The notes: generated from the letters alone by a model not told the origin. Positions 7,783 to 16,801 are shown, numbered from the stretch's first letter. The stretch: 17,142 nucleotides of DNA from Larix sibirica (GCA_004151065.3 NWUY0300013270.1:58389-75530), one strand, 5' to 3'. A program made the numbers and translations.

Positions 7783-7861
7783 TTAAAAATAATTCTTCTT
7801 TATTTGAACATTAGAGAGGTTGGGGATGCTAAAAAACAACTATCCCTAGACATACTTTTTT
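7783..7861 (+). pseudogene. First 26 codons of LINE ORF2 endonuclease (copy B1), cut at the N
   Basis: From TTA (7783-7785, where B2 also has TTA and an ATG would be expected) the frame reads LKIILLYLNIREVGDAKKQL up to CTTTTTT at 7861. This is the opening strand of the apurinic-like endonuclease of L1-type LINEs, with its conserved Asn-Ile-Arg step. The sequence then breaks at the N and restarts in copy B2, so the rest of ORF2 is missing from this copy. Confidence 0.75.
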
Positions 7862-7862
7862 N
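7862..7862. other. Single N exactly at the B1/B2 junction
   Basis: Left of the N is the end of B1 (CATACTTTTTT); right of it is the start of B2 (TATTGCC). In B2 the T run is followed by CTATTTAC, and before B1 the equivalent bases are CCCTATTGCC, so both flanks share CTATT if the N is C. This fits a join by short overlap. Confidence 0.85.
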
Positions 7863-7892
7863 TATTGCCAAAAGTGGATTTAAATGAATAAA

Positions 7893-8402
7893 TTAATTCA
7901 AACCAAGTTGAAAATATTTTATGAGGGATTCAAAAAACTTGGCAGCATGCCTACCTTCTAAAGAATTCAAAAGCAGTCTCATGTACATGTCACTTTCATA
8001 TGTATCTATATTTTCACATGCATTGGAGAATGTCGTTAGGCATTCATTAGTAGAAGTCACCCCATTCCCTACAAATTTTGGTTGTTGATCTTCGAACTTG
8101 GGCAAAGGATCAATGACAAGTTTAATGTTTAGATAATATGATACATGCCATTTGGTGATGTCTGCATCTACCTCATATTGAAAGATGCATAGATTTTTAA
8201 TCTCGATGTATGGATTATTTAGGACAAATATAGGGTTAAATTGACTAAACATATTGCTTATAAAAGTAGAAGCGAAGGTTAAAGCACTAGGCTTAGAACT
8301 TGGACTTATATGTGAAGTGCAAGAAGACATATTGGTTATAATTGGATTACATTTAAGATTATGGATTTTCACTTTAGAGAAACTATTTTTAAAATGATCC
8401 AC
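7893..8402 (-). pseudogene. Ty3/gypsy gag-like ORF (copy B2, 169 aa)
   Basis: This is the longer version of the gag frame at 4385-4855, starting MDHFKNSFSKVKIHNLK because the 67-bp unit is single here. The gag core is complete as in the family: LPKFEDQQPKFVGNGVTS (entry), NECLTTFSNACENI, DMYMRLLLNSLEGRHAAKFF. The KFVGNGVT step, missing from the B1 copy, fits the F-x-G-x-x-x-T entry of plant gag domains. It ends at FQLGLN with no downstream zinc knuckle or protease in this contig. A full plant gag is normally several hundred residues, so this is about the capsid-like part only. The frame is open in both copies, but I see no other evidence of function. Confidence 0.75.
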
Positions 8403-8534
8403 AAGAATCCTCCTTGGTTTGGTTTTAGAGACAAAGATGATTTCATTGAATTGACCTCAAATTCTTTGGAATCTCCTTGGAGATTTGGACTTACACGAAC
8501 AAGGTAAGCCTTATTAAAACTGGGTAGGTTCATT

Positions 8535-8551
8535 CCCTAGTAGAGTCACTA
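8535..8551 (-). promoter_or_regulatory. Candidate Arg-tRNA-type primer-binding site of the antisense gypsy element (B2)
   Basis: Identical to the site at 5177-5193: TAGTGACTCTACTAGGG on the minus strand, four bases after the CAACA end of the LTR at 8556-9263. Confidence 0.6.
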
Positions 8552-8555
8552 TTTA

Positions 8556-9263
8556 TGTTGATGTGCAAAATGAAACTTGGGTAGAACACTCAAAACACCC
8601 TTGTAGGGATCTCAAGGGGAAAACTCACTAAACATGGGGTTATATTAATTAGTTAGACAAGTTCGTGGAGTCTTTCCCCTTAAGGGTATTAGTCCTCCAA
8701 CTATATTTGTGTCTAAGTTTCAATATGTGCAATAACTTAATAGTTAATCGCCTTAAATTATTGAATTAAAATGCACATCTAATCCTAATATCTATGTAGA
8801 TTAAGTTCTAAACTAATGAATGAATAAAATGTTACATCGGTTACTCGTTAATTAAAATTACATCTGGATACTCAATTAAACTGAATTGGGAATGTAGAAT
8901 CGGATTGTTAATCCGATGTAAACATGCATAAATAAAGGTTGAATAAAATACTAAAATGATTGAGTTAGATGAATTTTATGAGAAAAATTTGGTGATTTTC
9001 TAAAATCTTGGCAAGGAGGGGTGCATTTTGCAAGCTTGTGTTTTGTTGGTTTGGTTGAACTAGTTTCGTATTTTTGAAGTGGAGTTGGTATGGTCAAGGA
9101 TAGAGTTTGAGGTGTGCAACTAGAGATCATCCCTATGATATATCAAAGAATAATGGCTAGGGTTCATGTCGATGCAGAAGCTATGGAGTGAAAGGAGACA
9201 TTGACTCTAGTAGAAATGAAGGATCACTAGGAGGGCATGATTAACAAGCTATACTTACCAACA
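8556..9263 (-). mobile_element. Ty3/gypsy 5' LTR (copy B2, 708 bp)
   Basis: Counterpart of 5198-5903 with the same TGTTGG...CAACA ends on the minus strand and the same order LTR, primer site, gag. About 34 differences separate the two copies over some 706 bp. These are two copies of the same 5' LTR carried in duplicated segments, not the 5' and 3' LTRs of one element: both have a PBS and gag on the same side. Confidence 0.7.
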
Positions 9264-9609
9264 AAGGAACCCAAATCGCTACATCAATTGATAGCACCAA
9301 CAACTTAAAGGGTATTCAAAAAACAAGGTTGCAAGTAGCGTCTCTGATAACCTAAGTTGAATATCGACCAGTCGAGGAGATTCGATCATGGTGGAAAGGT
9401 TTGGTGCATGAAAAATGTTTGTGGATCTAAAGTCCCCACATATCCCCACCAAAACGTAGTGTGTACAACTTGTACCTGAATGTAGCATAGATCTTTAACA
9501 GATTTAGAGTGACCAAGAGAAAGTGATGGACCATAGCGACTCCACTAGGGTTTTTTGTTTTCTTTTTTGTTGATAAGAAAAAACACTATAGTCAAAGTAG
9601 AGTAATTGA
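9264..9609 (+). other. 5' flank or 5' UTR of the LINE (copy B2)
   Basis: Equivalent to 5904-6250 and conserved at about 95%. No coding signal that I trust; short minus-strand frames at 9279-9488 and 9504-9707 are not family members and lie opposite the element. Confidence 0.4.
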
Positions 9610-10838
9610 TTGGAGAGAGAGGATGAAACTCTGGGGATAGGGTTTCCACAAGCACATATGGGAAACCGTTGGAGTTTACCACTTAGGTTGTACACCAAAG
9701 AGGACATGGTGGATTATGGTGAGGGGGAAGGGCATAGCCCCTCTTTTGTTTTTTTCTCACACGGGGAACTTATCAAGATACATGAAAATATGAAGCATGA
9801 GGGTGGTGTTGTCAAAATTTCCAATGAAGGTTATAAAACTAAATAATAGGCAGGTGGCAATCAAAACTCAATGTGTTGAGTATGGGTGAAAGGGATGCAA
9901 ATTTCCCTATGGAAGTTGTTAGGTTAGATTTGGTGGATTTGAGCTAGAATATATTAGGTGAGGTACATGCTAGATGTATTGGTTTAGTAAATACATTTAG
10001 TATTTCTCCTCCAACTCCAATCTAAACAAAATCTCATACTCCTAGTGTTTCACATATTTTGCCTTTGCTAATTAGTCTCTTTAATGGTAATACAATCGGG
10101 AGGTTCATAGATTTCAATTGGTAATACAATCGGGAGGTTCATAGCTTTCAAATAAGTATGGATGGACAAACTAGATAGCAAGATGACATGTATATTAATG
10201 TAATTAGATCCACGAAAAGGTCTTATGGCAAACATGGAGACATAATGGGGGTTGTGGAAATTTCCTCATAAGTTGGATTACTTGAGACTCCTTCTTCATT
10301 GTGGTTCATGCCATAAGGTTGGTCATTTGAGAGAATACAAATCATATGGAAGGTTATACCTGGGTCATCCAAAAAAGAAGTGGATTAGTAAGATATAGGG
10401 AAGGTGGAAAAAGTTATTTCAGTTGTCTCCATGAAAACTAGCTTAGACTACAAAGAAGGGAATTTAACAACTCAAGAAGTGGAAAGTCCTTCACTTGTTC
10501 CCCAAGAAACTACTTCAATTCATCATGAACCTTCAACTCTGAGTGGTCATAGTCCTAATAAAGGCATGGACACTTCTAAATCCCATGTGTGCCTTCTTAA
10601 TGTGATTGAAGCTCCCTTGTATTGTTTTGGCAAAGAAGTTCCTTTAAACCAAAAAGATAATACACTTTTAGGGAGCCTTAAGCCCTTAGATATTTCCTTG
10701 GATATAAGTAGGGTAGAATATGACCCAAATAGGATTGTTTCATTTCTAGACCCAAGAGAAGGATCTAGTGGAGAAAAGATCCCAAACCTATCTGTTGATC
10801 CTAGTCATGACTCATTAGTTTTCACTCTATTAAAGTAA
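9610..10838 (+). pseudogene. Plant L1-type LINE ORF1 (copy B2), broken
   Basis: Same architecture as 6251-7477 with slightly less damage. The N-terminal piece (9610-9846, 78 codons from a TTG) keeps open what is stopped in B1, including PSFVFFSHGELIKIHENMK. The zinc-knuckle region (10300-10338) reads CGSCHKVGHLREY and again has Tyr at the fourth ligand position. The C-terminal piece 10404-10838 is open for 144 codons. Between the copies of that last piece I count 12 amino-acid-changing and 5 silent differences, which is what neutral drift would give. ORF1 binds the LINE RNA in active members of the family; this one is dead. It is followed directly by ORF2. Confidence 0.68.
10086..10153. repeat. 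34-bp direct tandem duplication within LINE ORF1 (B2)
   Basis: Units at 10086-10119 and 10120-10153, equivalent to 6725-6792. Both start GGTAATACAATCGGG. Confidence 0.9.
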
Positions 10839-11143
10839 CGCAGGAGGAATTGGAGGGCCTGACTATCCTACCCTCATTAGTTATCAAGGAGAAATCCCCC
10901 AAAATTACTGTGAGATACTCCTATCTTCCGAGATCCAAGAAATCTATCTGAGATCCGAGAAATCTAGGGGGGGGATTCCGAGGAGTATAGGTTAGTTCTA
11001 GCCATAGAAAAAGGTATGCCTATTTCTACGCAAAGGAAATCCCACATATTATTGGCTATGTCTCTAGCGAAAAATGATATTAAAGATGAGAAGAAACTAA
11101 CCATTGATAGGGCCCTTAGAGCAGGGATAACCTAGAAGTAGAT
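10839..11143 (+). other. Decayed ORF1 tail and ORF1-ORF2 spacer (B2)
   Basis: Equivalent to 7478-7782, including a run of eight G near 10968. No domain is readable. Confidence 0.4.
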
Positions 11144-11932
11144 TTAAAAATAATTCTTATTTATTTGAACATTAGAGAGGTTGGGGATGCTAAAAAACAA
11201 CTATCCCTAGACATACTTTTTTCTATTTACAATCCCGTTGTAGTTTTGTCACAAGAAACAACATGTCTAGATCAAATACAACTATAGTTTCTTGATTTTG
11301 TATTAAAATATTTGAATTTTTGTATCTTGGATGTCGTTGGTGTGTCTAGAGGTTAAGTTATAGGTTGAACTCAAAGTTTGATTCCACTGCCTCTTATGCT
11401 ATGAATTCTGGTATTTTTGGTGGATCCTATTGCTAAGGATATTGGAAAAGAGATAAGGTTTCATAATATGTATGTGCCTTATGGTTCCTCTGGGGAAATG
11501 AAAACCTTTTGGGACAATTTAGTGAACATTGGTTTACTAACTGGAGGAAATATGATATTGGGGGGAAACTTGAACTTGACCCTTAATCAAATGGAAATTT
11601 GGGGGCATATTACTAGAAAGGATCCTATTGGTTATTACTTTGCATAGATTTTTGAGTTTGAGCTCTTGATATGTTGAATCAATCAAGATTGTATCAATTT
11701 GGAGGAACACTAGAAGAGGTAGAGAGAGCATCTCTAAAATTATAGATAGTTTTTTGGTCACTTAACTCCTATTTAATGAGAGGATTAAAATTAAATCTAT
11801 GATTGGGTCAGAGGGAGCTTATGATCATCTACTAATCCTACTCTACTTGGAGCCAAAATATCGGAAACCTCCAAGTCTGTTGAAATTCTACCATGCTTGG
11901 ATATTGGAGAATTATTTCAAAGATATTGTAAT
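11144..11932 (+). pseudogene. LINE ORF2 endonuclease (EEP/AP-like) domain
   Basis: Two frames cover the domain: 11144-11647, ending at a TAG, and about 11649-11932. The conserved Asn (NIR), Glu (QET), Tyr (NMYVPY) and the final Asp-His (YDHLL) are present. The Asp of the GD-x-N active-site step is Asn, and the residue before the final Asp-His is Tyr where Ser is usual. Stops at about 11288, 11353, 11362 and 11402 plus one frameshift make it non-functional. Confidence 0.85.
11923..11932. repeat. Left target-site duplication of the insertion in LINE ORF2
   Basis: ATATTGTAAT here pairs with ATATTGTGAT at 12511-12520, a 9 of 10 match. Both encode the same LINE residues (Asp/His-Ile-Val-Ile), as expected if a 10-bp target was duplicated on insertion. 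Confidence 0.65.
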
Positions 11933-12510
11933 CCAGATGGATATCGCTGGCCACCCACCTATTCCACCAGCTCAAAACAGTTTTTCCAGTTTGATAGTTT
12001 TTTAATGGTTTTTCTTGCCCAAAACTTCTGGGGACATTTTGAGGCCCTGAAAGACATTTTTCAGCGACACCACTATTCACATGGGAGAAATGTGTAATTA
12101 TTGGATAGACATTTCCAATGGGATACTGAGGGCCCTAAAAAAATATCGTATGCAAACGCTATGCCCTCGGGAAGTTGACACATCAACCAATCACCTTAGG
12201 GCCTGCAAGCCTTTTTACAATTCATCTCCTAAGGTTAGGTTTTTTGGATGTTAGGGTATTTGCCTCATGCTTATGATAAAAAGGAACTTCGGTCTCCTTT
12301 GGTAATCATCTTGGCATGAATGAATGTAGCCATCACATCTCTTCTCCGAGATAAATCTACCACCATTCTAGCTTCTTTCATTTTATAATCCGTTCTATTT
12401 CATTCATTTAATAGAATTTGAGTTTACAGTATCACTATGTTTCCTGCAATATATTTGTGTATTTGGTTATGTACATGCTCTTTCATTCATTTATCACATA
12501 AATATAGACC
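11933..12510. mobile_element. 578-bp insertion inside LINE ORF2, candidate solo LTR or non-autonomous element
   Basis: LINE-coding sequence ends at NYFKDIVI and resumes at HIVIKTWNPL in the same frame; the sequence between carries no LINE similarity and is somewhat richer in GC at its start. It holds a TATA-like GATAAAAAGG near 12275 followed by AACTTCGGTCTCC, and a T-rich pyrimidine tract near 12370-12420, features often seen in LTRs. The ends do not form a terminal inverted repeat. If the duplication is read as ATAT only, the left end becomes TGTAATCC, an LTR-like start, but the right end (AGACC) is not a clean CA. Family unassigned. Short open frames inside (11838-12097) match nothing. Confidence 0.6.
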
Positions 12511-12520
12511 ATATTGTGAT
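12511..12520. repeat. Right target-site duplication of the insertion in LINE ORF2
   Basis: ATATTGTGAT, partner of 11923-11932. LINE ORF2 continues immediately after it with KTWNPL in the same frame as before the insertion. Confidence 0.65.
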
Positions 12521-14250
12521 TAAAACATGGAATCCTCTAGACCCATTGTTAGTTGTTTCTACCATGAATCAACTTGCAAATAATATTAAGAGAATAAAAT
12601 ATGTCATGAAAAAGTTGGCTTCCAAAAATGCTACAAAATCCAAAAAATTCTTAAAGGTAGGGGGGGGAAATCAATTCGAGCCCTTTTTTACAAAAATTGC
12701 ATGGGAATTTTTCAAAAGATGAAGATTAGACCCTTAAAGAAATGGAAAGAAGAAATAATGAACGACTAGACAAGGATGAGATTTCTTAGAGACTTAAAAC
12801 AAGGCCATATGGATTAAGGAAGGTGACAATAATAATAATAATAAGTTTTTCCATTATTATGTTAATCATAGAAAGCATATTAATATGATTTAGGAGATCC
12901 TTCAACCTAATGGATCCAAAAAAAATACCTTCAGACATATAGCAAAGGATGGAAGAATTCATATTAAAACTCTCTTCTAGGATCCAAAAGAATCAAATAT
13001 AAGAGAAGTTATGAAAATCATAAGCATGTTTCCCAATCCAATTGATGAAGGCGTGTATATATATTAGGAGGATAATATTAGTAGTGATGAATTGAAGACA
13101 ATACTTACTTATTTATAAAAATGGAAGAGTCTAGGACCTGATGGTATATTTGTTGAATTTTACTTTGGGTTCTTTGATCTTTTGGATCAATACTCGTTGC
13201 GGGTTTGTGAAGAATCTAAGATATCTAGAAAAGTGTGAGGATCCCTCAATGCTACCTTTTTTCCCCTCATACCTAAAAAACAAGATGCAATCACCTTTGA
13301 AAATTACAAACCCATCTCTTTCTGTAATGTAATTTACAAGTTGATATCCAAAATTATTTCTCATAGATTGAAGGGCATTCTATCAGGTATTTCCTCTAAG
13401 GAACAATTTGGATTCCTCTTTAATCACCAAATACATGATGTAGTGCATATTTCCCAAGAAGGAACACACACGGTCAAGACTAAAAAAATTCTTGTAGCAA
13501 TCTTGAAAATTGAGCTTGCTAAGGACTATGATATGGTGGATAAATTTTTATCAGATTAATCCTCCTGTAAATAGGCATGAACTCACATACCATCAATTGG
13601 ATCGTTGGTTGTCTCTCTACAACCTACTTTGTGGTGTTGATAAATGGGTGTCCTTCACGGATTTTTGCAGGCTCTAAAGGACCAAGACATGGTTGCTCCT
13701 TATCTCAATTCCTCTTTCTAATGGTTGTAGAAGACTTAAACATGGTGATCAAAGAGTCTAAATGCAAATGCAACTTGAATAGGGGATTATAATCTCAAAC
13801 TCGATACACATCACACATATACCCTTTGTAGATGACATCGTGATTTGTGGGCATGGTATAATAAAATAGTTGGAAAGTATTAAGCAGTTGTTGGAGCTAT
13901 AGAGGATATATATTGTAAAGAAACATGAATGGTGATTAATATGAACAATTCTACACTTATGATTAATGGATTATATTATGAAATCAATACGAAGGTTGAA
14001 TCCCCATTCCCAATGCAATTAGTGTGGCTTGTATCAAGGGGTTAAATACATCAGTTTTCACTTAAGATGAAACAAATACTACTTTGAAGATTAGACCTGG
14101 TTATACGAAAAATTGGAAGCCTGAATATTTGTTTGGTGGAACATATGGTTATCACGTGGAGGAATATTATTCCTAATAAAGATAGTACTAGAAAGTATGC
14201 TTGTTTACTAGATGACCATTTATAAGACTCCTATAGGTATTTAAAAAATG
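12516..14250 (+). pseudogene. LINE ORF2 reverse transcriptase domain
   Basis: One frame runs from 12516 to 13559 with several stops (for example 12720, 12735, 13114) through the RT fingers and motif A. Motif B lies in a second frame (13577-13792) and FVDD in a third (around 13770-13860). The thumb-like region VKYISFHLR...TWLYEKIGS follows near 14040-14120, then WLSRGGILFLIKIVLES near 14150-14200. The Asp pair of FVDD is intact but motif A has Glu for Asp. The order and spacing are those of plant L1 elements. Confidence 0.88.
12828..12844. repeat. (AAT)n microsatellite inside the LINE RT region
   Basis: Five AAT triplets plus AA. In the LINE frame they encode NNNNN between EGD and KFFH, where the family usually has about three residues, so this looks like an in-frame triplet expansion. 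Confidence 0.85.
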
Positions 14251-14935
14251 AAATTAGAAATAAATGTTTTAGCTTTCTTTGGATTGGAAAAAGAGCAAGG
14301 GAAGGCATTCCTTTTGTTGTGTGGACTAGTTTGGAAAAAACTAAAGAAGCAAGGGGATGGGGGTGGAAAGCATCCACCTTTTTAGTTCAGCTCTATTAGC
14401 TAAAAGTCCATGAATATTGGTATACAATAATGGCCTCTGGGGTAGAGTAATGAAATTAAAATATTTAAAAGAGATATCAATGGAATCTTGATTCATATTG
14501 GAAAGGAAAAATGTTTAAAGTGCCATTTCTGTTTGGAAATCATTGAAAAAAGCCTTTCCCTACATATATAAATGGGTAGCTTGGAAAATTGGAAATGGTG
14601 GCAAAGTAAGGATAGGCGAGGACCCTTGGTTTGGAGTCACATATAATTACAAGTTAACTGATTCCAAATTGGATGTCTCCATAGTTAGGGGATATATTAT
14701 TTAAGAGATGCAACCTCTATGATGAACACAAATATTTGGGAACAAGTTTGGAAATCAATAAATAACTTAAATCTACAAGGTTATCTAGCAATGGAATGGG
14801 AGTTGTGTGTAAATATACTTAAGACTAATGCTACCAAATTAATAGATGAAGAAGACCAGCTTAAGTGGTCTAAAAACATGAGCATAGGGGATTAGAGAAC
14901 AATCTAGGATATGCTGCAAGGATTCAAGAATAATG
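14250..14935 (+). pseudogene. LINE ORF2 C-terminal region (zf-RVT-like), last readable part
   Basis: KCFSFLWIGKRAREGIPFVV is followed, after frame changes, by GWGWKAS and, from 14429, by a long readable frame: NGLWGRVMKLKYLKEISMES, WKSLKKAFPYIYKWVAWKIG, RIGEDPWFGVTYNYKL, with stops at about 14490, 14517 and 14702. The segment to about 14890 (ATKLIDEEDQLKWSKNMSIG) fits the region just before the terminal Cys/His motif of plant LINEs; the motif itself is not recognisable. Confidence 0.78.
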
Positions 14936-16099
14936 TAGTGATGAGAGAGTATGGTTGAGCTAAACCCTCTTTACATTGATTACACATGATCATGATTAAT
15001 AAAATTCATCATATGAAAGAATCTAACCATGTTAAATACATTCAAAATGCATGCATGAAACACTTAAGATAAAGCAACACGAGTGTATGCATGTCGTAGG
15101 GGATGGGTATAAAATCATGATCAAAGAAACATGATGGAAGTATGGGGAAGATACTTGCTAGTAGGAAATTTACACATATTTTTAACTTCTTTCATCCACT
15201 GTTACCTCTTTTATCACTTACCTTTGTATTAAATAGTCACAATAACTATGAATTTGCAACTATTATTCTTGCTTGACCAGAGAAATCTAAAAACAAGCAT
15301 TCAATAAAATAAACATACTAAAGGTGAATAAAATGCCAAACAATTCAGCCCTATACTTCATGGGAATCATGGGATAACAATAAAAATTTGATCCATGCAT
15401 GCATTTAAACACACAAACTCAACCCACTGTGACAACTTATAAAAGGATCGTGCATTATCATGATACATATACAAGCCTCATCAAATACAAAGATGTGCAT
15501 ACAATTTCCAAAACAAAATGCAAATCAAAGAACTCTGAGAAGTCAGTAACATAGGGTATCCAATATGGTTGTAGCGTATTTCATGCATTGAAAAATATCT
15601 CAAATAAAACTCTATTCATGCATATATATAGAAGGAGCCAATTTCTTGTGCATAAGAATACTATTATGCATGATTCAATAGAAATATCTACTATACTCCA
15701 TGCATAACATTCTTGTTATAATAGAGGAAGATCAAACATGTCCACTACATCAAATAATAGAAACAAATTTTATGTGTGAAATCGACAACAACATGAATCA
15801 CCAAGACAAGGGCTTGTGGTGGGCTACTGATATGATGACCTTTTTATAGGTTTATGGCTCAGGAACCTTACTTTAATTATCGACTAGAGATCGTACAAAA
15901 TTAAGAGGCACTATGCACTATATGTGCAACGCTGAGAGAATCCTAGCTAAAGTGACGGAATTTGAGAATGTTCTAGTCAAAGGAAAGCATGCAAATTCTT
16001 TGTTATATGAAAGTACATAAATGAAACTGTTTAACAGTCTTATTTACTTGTTGAAGGAAATAATCTAACAATCTACGAAACCATCAATCTAGTTGTTAT
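14936..16099. other. AT-rich non-coding stretch after the LINE, nothing recognised
   Basis: No poly-A tail, terminal repeat or reading frame of note. Just before the 21-bp array, about 16054-16099, there may be two older, degraded units (GAAGGAAATAATCTAACAA and GAAACCATCAATCTAGTTG). Confidence 0.45.
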
Positions 16100-16246
16100 G
16101 AAAGCACACATCTAATCTATGAAAGCATAAATATATTTTAAGAAAGCATACATCTGATCTATGAAAGCATACATCTGATCTATGAAAGCATAAATCTATT
16201 TTAAGAAAGCATACATTTGATCTATGAAAGCATAAATCCATCTTAA
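16100..16246. repeat. Seven tandem copies of a 21-bp unit
   Basis: Units start at 16100, 16121, 16142, 16163, 16184, 16205 and 16226 with no length variation. Each starts GAAAGCAYA; five read exactly GAAAGCATA plus A or C. Two types occur: one ends in TGATCTAT or close to it (units 1, 3, 4, 6) and one ends in TTTTAA or CTTAA (units 2, 5, 7). The pattern suggests a 42-bp higher-order unit with one type repeated. Adjacent units are directly joined with no unique spacers, so it is not a CRISPR array. Confidence 0.95.
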
Positions 16247-16758
16247 GAAATGCTTTGGAAAACTTGACCTAAGGAAAATAACCATTTACGAAAACTGGAG
16301 ATATGCTAATCTATGAATTCCCAAAAGAAATTAATCTAAACTAAGTCTAAGATGCAAATATTGTAAAAACTATTTAATGCATGAAAAGGTAAATTTGTTT
16401 AAATTGTCTTTGCGGAATGCAACTATAGGACTATATAGACGCCATATAATGAAAATACATATGTCATTATACAGAGCTACAACTGAAAACATGCATTTAC
16501 ATAAATATATCTTATACAATGAATAATACTTCAACGAGTCACAGTTGCTTACTCAATCAGAAATAATGAAATGATTTTAATCTAAATATAAAGAAAACAC
16601 GGAAATTCTGCTCAACGCAATGAGGGGGCCCACCTCAAACCGTATTTTTTTTATAAGCTAGTAGTAGTTCCTTCTATTGCCAAAGAAAAATGGTAGTTTG
16701 CAATCAGATCACAGTCAGTTCACAGCCCTCCCAACAAAGGAAAAACAGGCCAAAAAAA
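16247..16758. other. Non-coding stretch, possibly 3' UTR of the minus-strand frame at the right edge
   Basis: AT-rich, without a frame of note on either strand. A GC-rich blip, GAGGGGGCCCACCTCAAACC, is at 16622-16641. If the frame at 16926-17142 is a real gene, this is its downstream region. Confidence 0.35.
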
Positions 16759-16801
16759 TAAAAATTTGGACCCTCCCGGGGAAAACAGATCCAAATTTTT
16801 A
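16759..16801. repeat. Perfect 12-bp inverted repeat with 19-nt loop
   Basis: TAAAAATTTGGA (16759-16770) pairs exactly with 16790-16801; the loop CCCTCCCGGGGAAAACAGA itself contains CCC/GGG. The stem could form in RNA transcribed from either strand. It lies about 125 bp after the stop of the minus-strand frame at the right edge, so it could be a 3' UTR hairpin, though it is AT-rich enough to be incidental. Confidence 0.6.

Larger units (their letters stand above)
4355..7861. repeat. Duplicated segment B, copy B1 (3507 bp)
   Basis: Colinear with 7863-11222 from TATTGCCAAAAGTGG to the run CATACTTTTTT. Divergence by eye is about 4-5% (about 34 differences in the 706-bp LTR part, 17 in the 435-bp ORF1 part). 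B1 is longer mainly because it holds three copies of a 67-bp unit at 4849-5068 where B2 has one. B1 stops at the N at 7862, 26 codons into LINE ORF2, whereas B2 continues through it. Confidence 0.97.
7863..11222. repeat. Duplicated segment B, copy B2 (3360 bp)
   Basis: Colinear with B1 (4355-7861) from the antisense gag through the LTR and LINE ORF1 to 26 codons into ORF2. Unlike B1 it continues without interruption into the rest of the LINE, so it is the copy attached to the long ORF2. Confidence 0.97.
11144..14935 (+). pseudogene. Plant L1-type LINE ORF2 (endonuclease, reverse transcriptase, zf-RVT-like tail), interrupted and multiply broken
   Basis: ORF2 of L1-type LINEs nicks target DNA and reverse-transcribes the LINE RNA there. 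Endonuclease: LNIREVG, SQETTCLDQ and FCILDVVGVSRG lie in one frame with three stops, then NMYVPYGSS and GGNLNLTLNQMEIWG. A shift near 11645 leads to WRNTRRGRESISK and GAYDHLLILLYLEP. The endonuclease GD-x-N motif reads GGNLN (Asp to Asn, 11567-11569). An insertion (11933-12510) splits the linker. Reverse transcriptase: WIKEGD...KFFHYYVNHRKH, GPDGIFVEFYFGFFDLL (13134 on), IPKKQDAITFENYKPIS, SKEQFGF, then KIELAKDYD where the first catalytic Asp is Glu (13512-13514). Motif B GPRHGCSLSQ (13679-13708) and the FVDD box (13825-13836) follow in two further frames. Tail: GWGWK, then WVAWKIGNGGKVRIGEDPWF (about 14575-14630). The signal fades near 14935 with no poly-A tail. Confidence 0.9.

Noticed and set aside
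5198-9263. LTRs at 5198-5903 and 8556-9263 as the two ends of one gypsy element
   Set aside because: They are in the same orientation, but each is followed on the same side by its own primer site and gag and on the other by LINE ORF1, so both are 5' LTR copies inside duplicated segments.
4355-11222. Simple biological tandem duplication
   Set aside because: Segment A is also duplicated and the order A-A-B-B with Ns at both joins does not follow from one tandem event; an assembly insertion explains it with fewer steps.
11838-12097. Overlapping open frames on both strands inside the insertion in ORF2
   Set aside because: They straddle the insertion boundary and join LINE codons to unrelated sequence; no domain is visible.
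16100-16246. CRISPR-like array
   Set aside because: Units are directly adjacent with no unique spacers, and the sequence context is a plant genome.
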